The notes beneath the pieces are model-generated. The model made no database searches, had not been told where the DNA came from, and was given only the letters and a program-made list of their open reading frames with translations. Source: Chamaea fasciata (taxonomy: Eukaryota > Chordata > Aves > Passeriformes > Sylviidae). Taken from it: 64,000 nt of DNA. This document shows positions 7,051 to 21,939 of this stretch, in pieces. Positions within the stretch are counted from its first letter, which is position 1. The number at the start of each line of letters is the position of its first letter. The DNA is taken from positions 49,627,563 through 49,691,562 of the forward strand of contig JARCOQ010000005.1 in NCBI GenBank assembly GCA_029207755.1, in the 5' to 3' direction. The position numbers and the translations under genes are program-made.

Positions 7051-9406
7051 GGTGTCTTCACGCCCTCAAGCTTTTCTCCATCCTTTTTTTTTGACCCTAA
7101 TTGCTCCTCCACTCGCCGTGATGCTTTTGGTTGCATGAGATAGGGGCTGCCTGGGTCACAGGAGCAGCCCAGGGAAGCAGGAGGCACGGAAGGAAAAGCG
7201 GAGGGCAACAGGCAGAAGCCATTTCCAAAGCGCTTTCCGTCTTGAATGCTGCCAAGACAAAGCACACCCTGTGCTTTCTGGATGGAGCTCGAGCACCTCA
7301 GCAATGAGCCGAATGTTTAGGCTGCAGACACCGGGGCTTGCTATCCCTGCTTCTCCTTTGCCTCGGTGTATTTTACACAAGCAGGCAATGAACGCAACCA
7401 GGTGCCTACAACCAGAAGCAGGCACGGCAACAGTTCAGCCACATCCAATTTAACCTCAGCGGAGAAGGAGAAGCGCTAAAGCAGCAGCGAGTACCGCAAA
7501 ACCACCGCATCAGGGGGAACGCCAAACATGTCTTTGGTGATTTCTACTGCTGGGACACGGTCACACTTGTCTGTGCGGTGCAACCACCAAGGGTTTCTAT
7601 CCTCCTCTCCCGAAAAAACGAGTGCTACGCTTTGGTTTTGCCCGGCACTGAGAGGCTGCGCTGGTAGCTTGCCGAGCTTCCCTAGCTCGCCGCAGTTCAC
7701 GCGCCTTACGTAGATGACGCAGCAGAGGCTATTCAGGAAAGTTAGCGTAGGTTACGCAATCGACGTAAATCGCCTCGGCTGCCCAAGTTCCCTGGCGGAT
7801 CGGGATTGCTGGTGCCCAGGGCAACTGTTTTTTTTCCTAAGGTTCAAAGCAAGAAGCTAGAGGAGGAAGTTCTGCTAAAAAATCCAAACATCAGCGGAGC
7901 TGGCAGACTTAGACCAAAAGCAGAAAAAGCTGAAAAGATGCTCGGTGTTCCAAGCTGCACACTTCGATTTTCAAGCAGAGAAAGAAGGACAAAAAAGAAA
8001 AAAAATATTCTTAGCACCCTGATGAAACATTCACTACCAACTACAGATACTGGGAGGCTGAAAGTCAGAAGATGGCTTTAACATCCCTTTTCTTCACGGG
8101 CTTAACGGTCATTTTCTTGGACAACACCTCATCTAAGCTTTAAGGCCTTAGCAGAAGTTTTACCATCTTTCCCATTCACTTTCTATAAAATTCCTCTTAG
8201 TGGGCAATGAAGGAAATCAGTCCTATTTCATATCTGCCAATCATAGAATCACCTATTTCTTCTAGAGAAAGAAAACCAAACCAAAACCAAACCGAACCAA
8301 AAAACCCCAACGAAACAACAACAACAAACCACAGAAGAAAGCAGACAAAAAAACCAAACCAACAGGTTTCTGAAACTTGCTTTGAAAGAGAAAAGCTGGA
8401 TTCCAAGACTAACTGTGAAGCATCCTCCTTTGACTAGAAATGGGATTTCCCACCCCAGGACACAGCAGTGCCCAGGGTAGCCCCCGAACCCTGCAGAGCC
8501 CAGCTCTGCTGAGGTGGGGAGCAGCTTTGGTCTCTTCTTCCAGGCAGCCTGGAGCAAGCACAAACAGCAGCAGACAAAGCTCACCCAAGCCCCTGGCTTC
8601 ATGACCTCCTAGGCAGAGCAACAGCAGTCATGAATATTTAATCCAAATATACTCTGTTGATTTATCAACGAGTCTTTTTGGCATGACTTGAAACCTACAC
8701 AATTAAATATAGTAGAGAGGATGTAGAAAGGAGTGAAATTTCAGGTCCACAATACCTTCCTTCGGTTTTGCTAGGGCTACGCAAGAAAACAGCCACAGGA
8801 AGATAGAAGATGATCTATTAAATCAAGACCAACTTTTTTGGTGAACATCTTGTACACAAGAAGAGAGTTTTAACGGGGATGCCTGCTCCTTGCAAAGCAC
8901 CTACATTTTATTTTAGACAAGAAGGAATACGGAGGAGATACAGTCACATTCTACTTTTACTGCAGCTGAATGAGCAGCGGTCTCAGTGTTCACTGAAGAA
9001 TGAGAATTGGCATTGGTTTGAAACACTCAATGAAGATGTCAATGGCATTTGCTTTTCTAAAGAACTTCTTCTGCCCGTGTAAGATTTTTCTTTAAAGTGC
9101 ATTTTAGGAAAAAGAAGAGTAATAATAATAATTAAAAAAAACCAAAAATCAGTAAGACCCCAAAATCCACGAGAAGTATTTTTGGAGCTGCCATCAACAA
9201 TCCATAGCCTTAAGTCCAGCCACAGAACAGAAGCAGCTCCAGTGACTCAGCCACGTCACGTGAGTTCCAGTAGCCTCGAATGCACTGAAGGCATTGTGTC
9301 TTGCTTCATTGGGTACTATGTTGCACTGTACGGAAGTCTATCAAAGCCAGCTGAATGAAATGAACAATTATTTCTATTTCAAGAAGGAAAAGCACTTGAC
9401 CAGGAA
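6275..9406 (+). repeat. Array unit 3 (type A)
   Basis: Length is 3,132 bp, with poly(A) at 7018-7048 (31 A) and CpG block at 7460-7802. It has CAGTCCTATTT near 8220 instead of CAGTCATATTT. Private changes are ACCTATTTCTTC near 8252 and CCCCAACGAAAC near 8310, the latter putting an extra CpG in the A/C-rich tract. Confidence 0.97.
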
Positions 9407-10147
9407 ATACAGAAGAAGACTGGACAGAGATTGGCAAATAAGGCAAGACTGCAGCACCCCTTGCTAAAACACCAAATGAACACCTGCAAAACACAGAAAA
9501 AAGTCTGCCTTCTTCTTTTATCGTCGCTAAAGTGGACAGTCTACCTGCTTCCTGGGTCCAAACATAGTTCAAACTGCAAATTGTTCGTTTGTTTCAACTG
9601 CACGGTGAAGAATCCTCAGCAAACCATGCCCTGCTCCATTTATGATCAACGTATTCTTGTTCGGCTTCTTGGGAAAGTTTCCAAGGAGATTTTCATCATA
9701 TTGGTCGTGATGAAATACTAAAGAAACCACCCAGGAATCGCATTTTCTAACGACAGAACTGCTCCTGACATCTGTAGCAAAATTTAATTTGCTTTTCTTT
9801 GTCCTCTAACGCACCCATTAATATTGGTCACTTAACAACACTGAGCTCTCTTCACTTGCACTTGCACTTTCGGTTTCTTTTTTTTCCAGCTTGATGCTGC
9901 CTCAGAAACGATGTCTGCAGGAGCTGCACGTTAGACAGGCACGTCAGCTCTTCAGAAAGTGGAGGCTGTAAGGATTAAAAGGGACTCTCTCAAGTGGAAG
10001 GCAGGATTCTGGCTTGCAGGGCTGCTGTCCATGCTCAGAAGGACAGCAGCAAGGTAACACTCAGCTGTTCTTAAGGTAAAATTCAAGCTTCCTGCCTTAG
10101 AAAGAAGGCTAAGTTTTTACCTCAGCTCTACCCTCTCCAAGTTCTAG

Positions 10148-10180
<33 letters not shown>

Positions 10181-12536
10181 GGTGTCTTCACGCCCTCAAG
10201 CTTTTCTCCATCCTTTTTTTTTGACCCTAATTGCTCCTCCACTCGCCGTGATGCTTTTGGTTGCATGAGATAGGGGCTGCCTGGGTCACAGGAGCAGCCC
10301 AGGGAAGCAGGAGGCACGGAAGGAAAAGCGGAGGGCAACAGGCAGAAGCCATTTCCAAAGCGCTTTCCGTCTTGAATGCTGCCAAGACAAAGCACACCCT
10401 GTGCTTTCTGGATGGAGCTCGAGCACCTCAGCAATGAGCCGAATGTTTAGGCTGCAGACACCGGGGCTTGCTATCCCTGCTTCTCCTTTGCCTCGGTGTA
10501 TTTTACACAAGCAGGCAATGAACGCAACCAGGTGCCTACAACCAGAAGCAGGCACGGCAACAGTTCAGCCACATCCAATTTAACCTCAGCGGAGAAGGAG
10601 AAGCGCTAAAGCAGCAGCGAGTACCGCAAAACCACCGCATCAGGGGGAACGCCAAACATGTCTTTGGTGATTTCTACTGCTGGGACACGGTCACACTTGT
10701 CTGTGCGGTGCAACCACCAAGGGTTTCTATCCTCCTCTCCCGAAAAAACGAGTGCTACGCTTTGGTTTTGCCCGGCACTGAGAGGCTGCGCTGGTAGCTT
10801 GCCGAGCTTCCCTAGCTCGCCGCAGTTCACGCGCCTTACGTAGATGACGCAGCAGAGGCTATTCAGGAAAGTTAGCGTAGGTTACGCAATCGACGTAAAT
10901 CGCCTCGGCTGCCCAAGTTCCCTGGCGGATCGGGATTGCTGGTGCCCAGGGCAACTGTTTTTTTTCCTAAGGTTCAAAGCAAGAAGCTAGAGGAGGAAGT
11001 TCTGCTAAAAAATCCAAACATCAGCGGAGCTGGCAGACTTAGACCAAAAGCAGAAAAAGCTGAAAAGATGCTCGGTGTTCCAAGCTGCACACTTCGATTT
11101 TCAAGCAGAGAAAGAAGGACAAAAAAGAAAAAAAATATTCTTAGCACCCTGATGAAACATTCACTACCAACTACAGATACTGGGAGGCTGAAAGTCAGAA
11201 GATGGCTTTAACATCCCTTTTCTTCACGGGCTTAACGGTCATTTTCTTGGACAACACCTCATCTAAGCTTTAAGGCCTTAGCAGAAGTTTTACCATCTTT
11301 CCCATTCACTTTCTATAAAATTCCTCTTAGTGGGCAATGAAGGAAATCAGTCATATTTCATATCTGCCAATCATAGAATCACCTCTTTCTTCTAGAGAAA
11401 GAAAACCAAACCAAAACCAAACCGAACCAAAAAACCCCAACAAAACAACAACAACAAACCACAGAAGAAAGCAGACAAAAAAACCAAACCAACAGGTTTC
11501 TGAAACTTGCTTTGAAAGAGAAAAGCTGGATTCCAAGACTAACTGTGAAGCATCCTCCTTTGACTAGAAATGGGATTTCCCACCCCAGGACACAGCAGTG
11601 CCCAGGGTAGCCCCCGAACCCTGCAGAGCCCAGCTCTGCTGAGGTGGGGAGCAGCTTTGGTCTCTTCTTCCAGGCAGCCTGGAGCAAGCACAAACAGCAG
11701 CAGACAAAGCTCACCCAAGCCCCTGGCTTCATGACCTCCTAGGCAGAGCAACAGCAGTCATGAATATTTAATCCAAATATACTCTGTTGATTTATCAACG
11801 AGTCTTTTTGGCATGACTTGAAACCTACACAATTAAATATAGTAGAGAGGATGTAGAAAGGAGTGAAATTTCAGGTCCACAATACCTTCCTTCGGTTTTG
11901 CTAGGGCTACGCAAGAAAACAGCCACAGGAAGATAGAAGATGATCTATTAAATCAAGACCAACTTTTTTGGTGAACATCTTGTACACAAGAAGAGAGTTT
12001 TAACGGGGATGCCTGCTCCTTGCAAAGCACCTACATTTTATTTTAGACAAGAAGGAATACGGAGGAGATACAGTCACATTCTACTTTTACTGCAGCTGAA
12101 TGAGCAGCGGTCTCAGTGTTCACTGAAGAATGAGAATTGGCATTGGTTTGAAACACTCAATGAAGATGTCAATGGCATTTGCTTTTCTAAAGAACTTCTT
12201 CTGCCCGTGTAAGATTTTTCTTTAAAGTGCATTTTAGGAAAAAGAAGAGTAATAATAATAATTAAAAAAAACCAAAAATCAGTAAGACCCCAAAATCCAC
12301 GAGAAGTATTTTTGGAGCTGCCATCAACAATCCATAGCCTTAAGTCCAGCCACAGAACAGAAGCAGCTCCAGTGACTCAGCCACGTCACGTGAGTTCCAG
12401 TAGCCTCGAATGCACTGAAGGCATTGTGTCTTGCTTCATTGGGTACTATGTTGCACTGTACGGAAGTCTATCAAAGCCAGCTGAATGAAATGAACAATTA
12501 TTTCTATTTCAAGAAGGAAAAGCACTTGACCAGGAA
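9407..12536 (+). repeat. Array unit 4 (type A)
   Basis: Length is 3,130 bp, with poly(A) at 10150-10178 (29 A) and CpG block at 10590-10932. It has CTCAGCAAAC near 9617 and TTTAATTTGC near 9784, so its first part differs from units 1-3 and resembles units 7 and 8. Confidence 0.97.
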
Positions 12537-13277
12537 ATACAGAAGAAGAGTGGACAGAGATTGGCAAATAAGGCAAGACTGCAGCACCCCTTGCTAAAAC
12601 ACCAAATGAACACCTGCAAAACACAGAAAAAAGTCTGCCTTCTTCTTTTATCGTCGCTAAAGTGGACAGTCTACCTGCTTCCTGGGTCCAAACATAGTTC
12701 AAACTGCAAATTGTTCGTTTGTTTCAACTGCACGGTGAAGAATCCTCACCAAACCATGCCCTGCTCCATTTATGATCAACGTATTCTTGTTCGGCTTCTT
12801 GGGAAAGTTTCCAAGGAGATTTTCATCATATTGGTCGTGATGAAATACTAAAGAAACCACCCAGGAATCGCATTTTCTAACGACAGAACTGCTCCTGACA
12901 TCTGTAGCAAAATTTCATTTGCTTTTCTTTGTCCTCTAACGCACCCATTAATATTGGTCACTTAACAACACTGAGCTCTCTTCACTTGCACTTGCACTTT
13001 CGGTTTCTTTTTTTTCCAGCTTGATGCTGCCTCAGAAACGATGTCTGCAGGAGCTGCACGTTAGACAGGCACGTCAGCTCTTCAGAAAGTGGAGGCTGTA
13101 AGGATTAAAAGGGACTCTCTCAAGTGGAAGGCAGGATTCTGGCTTGCAGGGCTGCTGTCCATGCTCAGAAGGACAGCAGCAAGGTAACACTCAGCTGTTC
13201 TTAAGGTAAAATTCAAGCTTCCTGCCTTAGAAAGAAGGCTAAGTTTTTACCTCAGCTCTACCCTCTCCAAGTTCTAG

Positions 13278-13313
<36 letters not shown>

Positions 13314-15669
13314 GGTGTCTTCACGCCCTCAAGCTTTTCTCCATCCTTTTTTTTTGACCCTAATTGCTCCTCCACTCGCCGTGATGCTTTTGGTTGCATG
13401 AGATAGGGGCTGCCTGGGTCACAGGAGCAGCCCAGGGAAGCAGGAGGCACGGAAGGAAAAGCGGAGGGCAACAGGCAGAAGCCATTTCCAAAGCGCTTTC
13501 CGTGTTGAATGCTGCCAAGACAAAGCACACCCTGTGCTTTCTGGATGGAGCTCGAGCACCTCAGCAATGAGCCGAATGTTTAGGCTGCAGACACCGGGGC
13601 TTGCTATCCCTGCTTCTCCTTTGCCTCGGTGTATTTTACACAAGCAGGCAATGAACGCAACCAGGTGCCTACAACCAGAAGCAGGCACGGCAACAGTTCA
13701 GCCACATCCAATTTAACCTCAGCGGAGAAGGAGAAGCGCTAAAGCAGCAGCGAGTACCGCAAAACCACCGCATCAGGGGGAACGCCAAACATGTCTTTGG
13801 TGATTTCTACTGCTGGGACACGGTCACACTTGTCTGTGCGGTGCAACCACCAAGGGTTTCTATCCTCCTCTCCCGAAAAAACGAGTGCTACGCTTTGGTT
13901 TTGCCCGGCACTGAGAGGCTGCGCTGGTAGCTTGCCGAGCTTCCCTAGCTCGCCGCAGTTCACGCGCCTTACGTAGATGACGCAGCAGAGGCTATTCAGG
14001 AAAGTTAGCGTAGGTTACGCAATCGACGTAAATCGCCTCGGCTGCCCAAGTTCCCTGGCGGATCGGGATTGCTGGTGCCCAGGGCAACTGTTTTTTTTCC
14101 TAAGGTTCAAAGCAAGAAGCTAGAGGAGGAAGTTCTGCTAAAAAATCCAAACATCAGCGGAGCTGGCAGACTTAGACCAAAAGCAGAAAAAGCTGAAAAG
14201 ATGCTCGGTGTTCCAAGCTGCACACTTCGATTTTCAAGCAGAGAAAGAAGGACAAAAAAGAAAAAAAATATTCTTAGCACCCTGATGAAACATTCACTAC
14301 CAACTACAGATACTGGGAGGCTGAAAGTCAGAAGATGGCTTTAACATCCCTTTTCTTCACGGGCTTAACGGTCATTTTCTTGGACAACACCTCATCTAAG
14401 CTTTAAGGCCTTAGCAGAAGTTTTACCATCTTTCCCATTCACTTTCTATAAAATTCCTCTTAGTGGGCAATGAAGGAAATCAGTCATATTTCATATCTGC
14501 CAATCATAGAATCACCTCTTTCTTCTAGAGAAAGAAAACCAAACCAAAACCAAACCGAACCAAAAAACCCCAACAAAACAACAACAACAAACCACAGAAG
14601 AAAGCAGACAAAAAAACCAAACCAACAGGTTTCTGAAACTTGCTTTGAAAGAGAAAAGCTGGATTCCAAGACTAACTGTGAAGCATCCTCCTTTGACTAG
14701 AAATGGGATTTCCCACCCCAGGACACAGCAGTGCCCAGGGTAGCCCCCGAACCCTGCAGAGCCCAGCTCTGCTGAGGTGGGGAGCAGCTTTGGTCTCTTC
14801 TTCCAGGCAGCCTGGAGCAAGCACAAACAGCAGCAGACAAAGCTCACCCAAGCCCCTGGCTTCATGACCTCCTAGGCAGAGCAACAGCAGTCATGAATAT
14901 TTAATCCAAATATACTCTGTTGATTTATCAACGAGTCTTTTTGGCATGACTTGAAACCTACACAATTAAATATAGTAGAGAGGATGTAGAAAGGAGTGAA
15001 ATTTCAGGTCCACAATACCTTCCTTCGGTTTTGCTAGGGCTACGCAAGAAAACAGCCACAGGAAGATAGAAGATGATCTATTAAATCAAGACCAACTTTT
15101 TTGGTGAACATCTTGTACACAAGAAGAGAGTTTTAACGGGGATGCCTGCTCCTTGCAAAGCACCTACATTTTATTTTAGACAAGAAGGAATACGGAGGAG
15201 ATACAGTCACATTCTACTTTTACTGCAGCTGAATGAGCAGCGGTCTCAGTGTTCACTGAAGAATGAGAATTGGCATTGGTTTGAAACACTCAATGAAGAT
15301 GTCAATGGCATTTGCTTTTCTAAAGAACTTCTTCTGCCCGTGTAAGATTTTTCTTTAAAGTGCATTTTAGGAAAAAGAAGAGTAATAATAATAATTAAAA
15401 AAAACCAAAAATCAGTAAGACCCCAAAATCCACGAGAAGTATTTTTGGAGCTGCCATCAACAATCCATAGCCTTAAGTCCAGCCACAGAACAGAAGCAGC
15501 TCCAGTGACTCAGCCACGTCACGTGAGTTCCAGTAGCCTCGAATGCACTGAAGGCATTGTGTCTTGCTTCATTGGGTACTATGTTGCACTGTACGGAAGT
15601 CTATCAAAGCCAGCTGAATGAAATGAACAATTATTTCTATTTCAAGAAGGAAAAGCACTTGACCAGGAA
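12537..15669 (+). repeat. Array unit 5 (type A)
   Basis: Length is 3,133 bp, with poly(A) at 13280-13311 (32 A) and CpG block at 13723-14065. It begins with the AGAAGAGTGG variant (near 12546), also present in units 6, 7, 8 and 11, and has TTTCATTTGC near 12914 and CCGTGTTG near 13501. Confidence 0.97.
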
Positions 15670-18600
15670 ATACAGAAGAAGAGTGGACAGAGATTGGCAA
15701 ATAAGGCAAGACTGCAGCACCCCTTGCTAAAACACCAAATGAACACCTGCAAAACACAGAAAAAAGTCTGCCTTCTTCTTTTATCGTCGCTAAAGTGGAC
15801 AGTCTACCTGCTTCCTGGGTCCAAACATAGTTCAAACTGCAAATTGTTCGTTTGTTTCAACTGCACGGTGAAGAATCCTCAGCAAACCATGCCCTGCTCC
15901 ATTTATGATCAACGTATTCTTGTTCGGCTTCTTGGGAAAGTTTCCAAGGAGATTTTCATCATATTGGTCGTGATGAAATACTAAAGAAACCACCCAGGAA
16001 TCGCATTTTCTAACGACAGAACTGCTCCTGACATCTGTAGCAAAATTTCATTTGCTTTTCTTTGTCCTCTAACGCACCCATTAATATTGGTCACTTAACA
16101 ACACTGAGCTCTCTTCACTTGCACTTGCACTTTCGGTTTCTTTTTTTTCCAGCTTGATGCTGCCTCAGAAACGATGTCTGCAGGAGCTGCACGTTAGACA
16201 GGCACGTCAGCTCTTCAGAAAGTGGAGGCTGTAAGGATTAAAAGGGACTCTCTCAAGTGGAAGGCAGGATTCTGGCTTGCAGGGCTGCTGTCCATGCTCA
16301 GAAGGACAGCAGCAAGGTAACACTCAGCTGTTCTTAAGGTAAAATTCAAGCTTCCTGCCTTAGAAAGAAGGCTAAGTTTTTACCTCAGCTCTACCCTCTC
16401 CAAGTTCTAGGAAAAAAAAAAAAAAAAAAAAAAAAAAAAGTGGTGTCTTCACGCCCTCAAGCTTTTCTCCATCCTTTTTTTTTGACCCTAATTGCTCCTC
16501 CACTCGCCGTGATGCTTTTGGTTGCATGAGATAGGGGCTGCCTGGGTCACAGGAGCAGCCCAGGGAAGCAGGAGGCACGGAAGGAAAAGCGGAGGGCAAC
16601 AGGCAGAAGCCATTTCCAAAGCGCTTTCCGTCTTGAATGCTGCCAAGACAAAGCACACCCTGTGCTTTCTGGATGGAGCTCGAGCACCTCAGCAATGAGC
16701 CGAATGTTTAGGCTGCAGACACCGGGGCTTGCTATCCCTGCTTCTCCTTTGCCTCGGTGTATTTTACACAAGCAGGCAATGAACGCAACCAGGTGCCTAC
16801 AACCAGAAGCAGGCACGGCAACAGTTCAGCCACATCCAATTTAACCTCAGCGGAGAAGGAGAAGCGCTAAAGCAGCAGCGAGTACCGCAAAACCACCGCA
16901 TCAGGGGGAACGCCAAACATGTCTTTGGTGATTTCTACTGCTGGGACACGGTCACACTTGTCTGTGCGGTGCAACCACCAAGGGTTTCTATCCTCCTCTC
17001 CCGAAAAAACGAGTGCTACGCTTTGGTTTTGCCCGGCACTGAGAGGCTGCGCTGGTAGCTTGCCGAGCTTCCCTAGCTCGCCGCAGTTCACGCGCCTTAC
17101 GTAGATGACGCAGCAGAGGCTATTCAGGAAAGTTAGCGTAGGTTACGCAATCGACGTAAATCGCCTCGGCTGCCCAAGTTCCCTGGCGGATCGGGATTGC
17201 TGGTGCCCAGGGCAACTGTTTTTTTTCCTAAGGTTCAAAGCAAGAAGCTAGAGGAGGAAGTTCTGCTAAAAAATCCAAACATCAGCGGAGCTGGCAGACT
17301 TAGACCAAAAGCAGAAAAAGCTGAAAAGATGCTCGGTGTTCCAAGCTGCACACTTCGATTTTCAAGCAGAGAAAGAAGGACAAAAAAGAAAAAAAATATT
17401 CTTAGCACCCTGATGAAACATTCACTACCAACTACAGATACTGGGAGGCTGAAAGTCAGAAGATGGCTTTAACATCCCTTTTCTTCACGGGCTTAACGGT
17501 CATTTTCTTGGACAACACCTCATCTAAGCTTTAAGGCCTTAGCAGAAGTTTTACCATCTTTCCCATTCACTTTCTATAAAATTCCTCTTAGTGGGCAATG
17601 AAGGAAATCAGTCCTATTTCATATCTGCCAATCATAGAATCACCTCTTTCTTCTAGAGAAAGAAAACCAAACCAAAACCAAACCGAACCAAAAAACCCCA
17701 ACAAAACAACAACAACAAACCACAGAAGAAAGCAGACAAAAAAACCAAACCAACAGGTTTCTGAAACTTGCTTTGAAAGAGAAAAGCTGGATTCCAAGAC
17801 TAACTGTGAAGCATCCTCCTTTGACTAGAAATGGGATTTCCCACCCCAGGACACAGCAGTGCCCAGGGTAGCCCCCGAACCCTGCAGAGCCCAGCTCTGC
17901 TGAGGTGGGGAGCAGCTTTGGTCTCTTCTTCCAGGCAGCCTGGAGCAAGCACAAACAGCAGCAGACAAAGCTCACCCAAGCCCCTGGCTTCATGACCTCC
18001 TAGGCAGAGCAACAGCAGTCATGAATATTTAATCCAAATATACTCTGTTGATTTATCAACGAGTCTTTTTGGCATGACTTGAAACCTACACAATTAAATA
18101 TAGTAGAGAGGATGTAGAAAGGAGTGAAATTTCAGGTCCACAATACCTTCCTTCGGTTTTGCTAGGGCTACGCAAGAAAACAGCCACAGGAAGATAGAAG
18201 ATGATCTATTAAATCAAGACCAACTTTTTTGGTGAACATCTTGTACACAAGAAGAGAGTTTTAACGGGGATGCCTGCTCCTTGCAAAGCACCTACATTTT
18301 ATTTTAGACAAGAAGGAATACGGAGGAGATACAGTCACATTCTACTTTTACTGCAGCTGAATGAGCAGCGGTCTCAGTGTTCACTGAAGAATGAGAATTG
18401 GCATTGGTTTGAAACACTCAATGAAGATGTCAATGGCATTTGCTTTTCTAAAGAACTTCTTCTGCCCGTGTAAGATTTTTCTTTAAAGTGCATTTTAGGA
18501 AAAAGAAGAGTAATAATAATAATTAAAAAAAACCAAAAATCAGTAAGACCCCAAAATCCACGAGAAGTATTTTTGGAGCTGCCATCAACAATCCATAGCC

Positions 18601-18797
18601 TTAAGTCCAGCCACAGAACAGAAGCAGCTCCAGTGACTCAGCCACGTCACGTGAGTTCCAGTAGCCTCGAATGCACTGAAGGCATTGTGTCTTGCTTCAT
18701 TGGGTACTATGTTGCACTGTACGGAAGTCTATCAAAGCCAGCTGAATGAAATGAACAATTATTTCTATTTCAAGAAGGAAAAGCACTTGACCAGGAA
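15670..18797 (+). repeat. Array unit 6 (type A)
   Basis: Length is 3,128 bp, with poly(A) at 16412-16439 (28 A) and CpG block at 16851-17193. The C before the poly(A) is missing (CTAGGAAAA rather than CTAGGCAAAA), a change shared only with unit 8, which also has exactly 28 A. It has TTTCATTTGC near 16047 and CAGTCCTATTT near 17610. Confidence 0.97.
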
Positions 18798-19538
18798 ATA
18801 CAGAAGAAGAGTGGACAGAGATTGGCAAATAAGGCAAGACTGCAGCACCCCTTGCTAAAACACCAAATGAACACCTGCAAAACACAGAAAAAAGTCTGCC
18901 TTCTTCTTTTATCGTCGCTAAAGTGGACAGTCTACCTGCTTCCTGGGTCCAAACATAGTTCAAACTGCAAATTGTTCGTTTGTTTCAACTGCACGGTGAA
19001 GAATCCTCAGCAAACCATGCCCTGCTCCATTTATGATCAACGTATTCTTGTTCGGCTTCTTGGGAAAGTTTCCAAGGAGATTTTCATCATATTGGTCGTG
19101 ATGAAATACTAAAGAAACCACCCAGGAATCGCATTTTCTAACGACAGAACTGCTCCTGACATCTGTAGCAAAATTTAATTTGCTTTTCTTTGTCCTCTAA
19201 CGCACCCATTAATATTGGTCACTTAACAACACTGAGCTCTCTTCACTTGCACTTGCACTTTCGGTTTCTTTTTTTTCCAGCTTGATGCTGCCTCAGAAAC
19301 GATGTCTGCAGGAGCTGCACGTTAGACAGGCACGTCAGCTCTTCAGAAAGTGGAGGCTGTAAGGATTAAAAGGGACTCTCTCAAGTGGAAGGCAGGATTC
19401 TGGCTTGCAGGGCTGCTGTCCATGCTCAGAAGGACAGCAGCAAGGTAACACTCAGCTGTTCTTAAGGTAAAATTCAAGCTTCCTGCCTTAGAAAGAAGGC
19501 TAAGTTTTTACCTCAGCTCTACCCTCTCCAAGTTCTAG

Positions 19539-19583
<45 letters not shown>

Positions 19584-21939
19584 GGTGTCTTCACGCCCTC
19601 AAGCTTTTCTCCATCCTTTTTTTTTGACCCTAATTGCTCCTCCACTCGCCGTGATGCTTTTGGTTGCATGAGATAGGGGCTGCCTGGGTCACAGGAGCAG
19701 CCCAGGGAAGCAGGAGGCACGGAAGGAAAAGCGGAGGGCAACAGGCAGAAGCCATTTCCAAAGCGCTTTCCGTCTTGAATGCTGCCAAGACAAAGCACAC
19801 CCTGTGCTTTCTGGATGGAGCTCGAGCACCTCAGCAATGAGCCGAATGTTTAGGCTGCAGACACCGGGGCTTGCTATCCCTGCTTCTCCTTTGCCTCGGT
19901 GTATTTTACACAAGCAGGCAATGAACGCAACCAGGTGCCTACAACCAGAAGCAGGCACGGCAACAGTTCAGCCACATCCAATTTAACCTCAGCGGAGAAG
20001 GAGAAGCGCTAAAGCAGCAGCGAGTACCGCAAAACCACCGCATCAGGGGGAACGCCAAACATGTCTTTGGTGATTTCTACTGCTGGGACACGGTCACACT
20101 TGTCTGTGCGGTGCAACCACCAAGGGTTTCTATCCTCCTCTCCCGAAAAAACGAGTGCTACGCTTTGGTTTTGCCCGGCACTGAGAGGCTGCGCTGGTAG
20201 CTTGCCGAGCTTCCCTAGCTCGCCGCAGTTCACGCGCCTTACGTAGATGACGCAGCAGAGGCTATTCAGGAAAGTTAGCGTAGGTTACGCAATCGACGTA
20301 AATCGCCTCGGCTGCCCAAGTTCCCTGGCGGATCGGGATTGCTGGTGCCCAGGGCAACTGTTTTTTTTCCTAAGGTTCAAAGCAAGAAGCTAGAGGAGGA
20401 AGTTCTGCTAAAAAATCCAAACATCAGCGGAGCTGGCAGACTTAGACCAAAAGCAGAAAAAGCTGAAAAGATGCTCGGTGTTCCAAGCTGCACACTTCGA
20501 TTTTCAAGCAGAGAAAGAAGGACAAAAAAGAAAAAAAATATTCTTAGCACCCTGATGAAACATTCACTACCAACTACAGATACTGGGAGGCTGAAAGTCA
20601 GAAGATGGCTTTAACATCCCTTTTCTTCACGGGCTTAACGGTCATTTTCTTGGACAACACCTCATCTAAGCTTTAAGGCCTTAGCAGAAGTTTTACCATC
20701 TTTCCCATTCACTTTCTATAAAATTCCTCTTAGTGGGCAATGAAGGAAATCAGTCATATTTCATATCTGCCAATCATAGAATCACCTCTTTCTTCTAGAG
20801 AAAGAAAACCAAACCAAAACCAAACCGAACCAAAAAACCCCAACAAAACAACAACAACAAACCACAGAAGAAAGCAGACAAAAAAACCAAACCAACAGGT
20901 TTCTGAAACTTGCTTTGAAAGAGAAAAGCTGGATTCCAAGACTAACTGTGAAGCATCCTCCTTTGACTAGAAATGGGATTTCCCACCCCAGGACACAGCA
21001 GTGCCCAGGGTAGCCCCCGAACCCTGCAGAGCCCAGCTCTGCTGAGGTGGGGAGCAGCTTTGGTCTCTTCTTCCAGGCAGCCTGGAGCAAGCACAAACAG
21101 CAGCAGACAAAGCTCACCCAAGCCCCTGGCTTCATGACCTCCTAGGCAGAGCAACAGCAGTCATGAATATTTAATCCAAATATACTCTGTTGATTTATCA
21201 ACGAGTCTTTTTGGCATGACTTGAAACCTACACAATTAAATATAGTAGAGAGGATGTAGAAAGGAGTGAAATTTCAGGTCCACAATACCTTCCTTCGGTT
21301 TTGCTAGGGCTATGCAAGAAAACAGCCACAGGAAGATAGAAGATGATCTATTAAATCAAGACCAACTTTTTTGGTGAACATCTTGTACACAAGAAGAGAG
21401 TTTTAACGGGGATGCCTGCTCCTTGCAAAGCACCTACATTTTATTTTAGACAAGAAGGAATACGGAGGAGATACAGTCACATTCTACTTTTACTGCAGCT
21501 GAATGAGCAGCGGTCTCAGTGTTCACTGAAGAATGAGAATTGGCATTGGTTTGAAACACTCAATGAAGATGTCAATGGCATTTGCTTTTCTAAAGAACTT
21601 CTTCTGCCCGTGTAAGATTTTTCTTTAAAGTGCATTTTAGGAAAAAGAAGAGTAATAATAATAATTAAAAAAAACCAAAAATCAGTAAGACCCCAAAATC
21701 CACGAGAAGTATTTTTGGAGCTGCCATCAACAATCCATAGCCTTAAGTCCAGCCACAGAACAGAAGCAGCTCCAGTGACTCAGCCACGTCACGTGAGTTC
21801 CAGTAGCCTCGAATGCACTGAAGGCATTGTGTCTTGCTTCATTGGGTACTATGTTGCACTGTACGGAAGTCTATCAAAGCCAGCTGAATGAAATGAACAA
21901 TTATTTCTATTTCAAGAAGGAAAAGCACTTGACCAGGAA
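18798..21939 (+). repeat. Array unit 7 (type A)
   Basis: Length is 3,142 bp, with poly(A) at 19541-19581 (41 A) and CpG block at 19993-20335. It has TTTAATTTGC near 19175 and a private GGGCTATGCAAG near 21308 (a CpG lost to TpG). Confidence 0.97.
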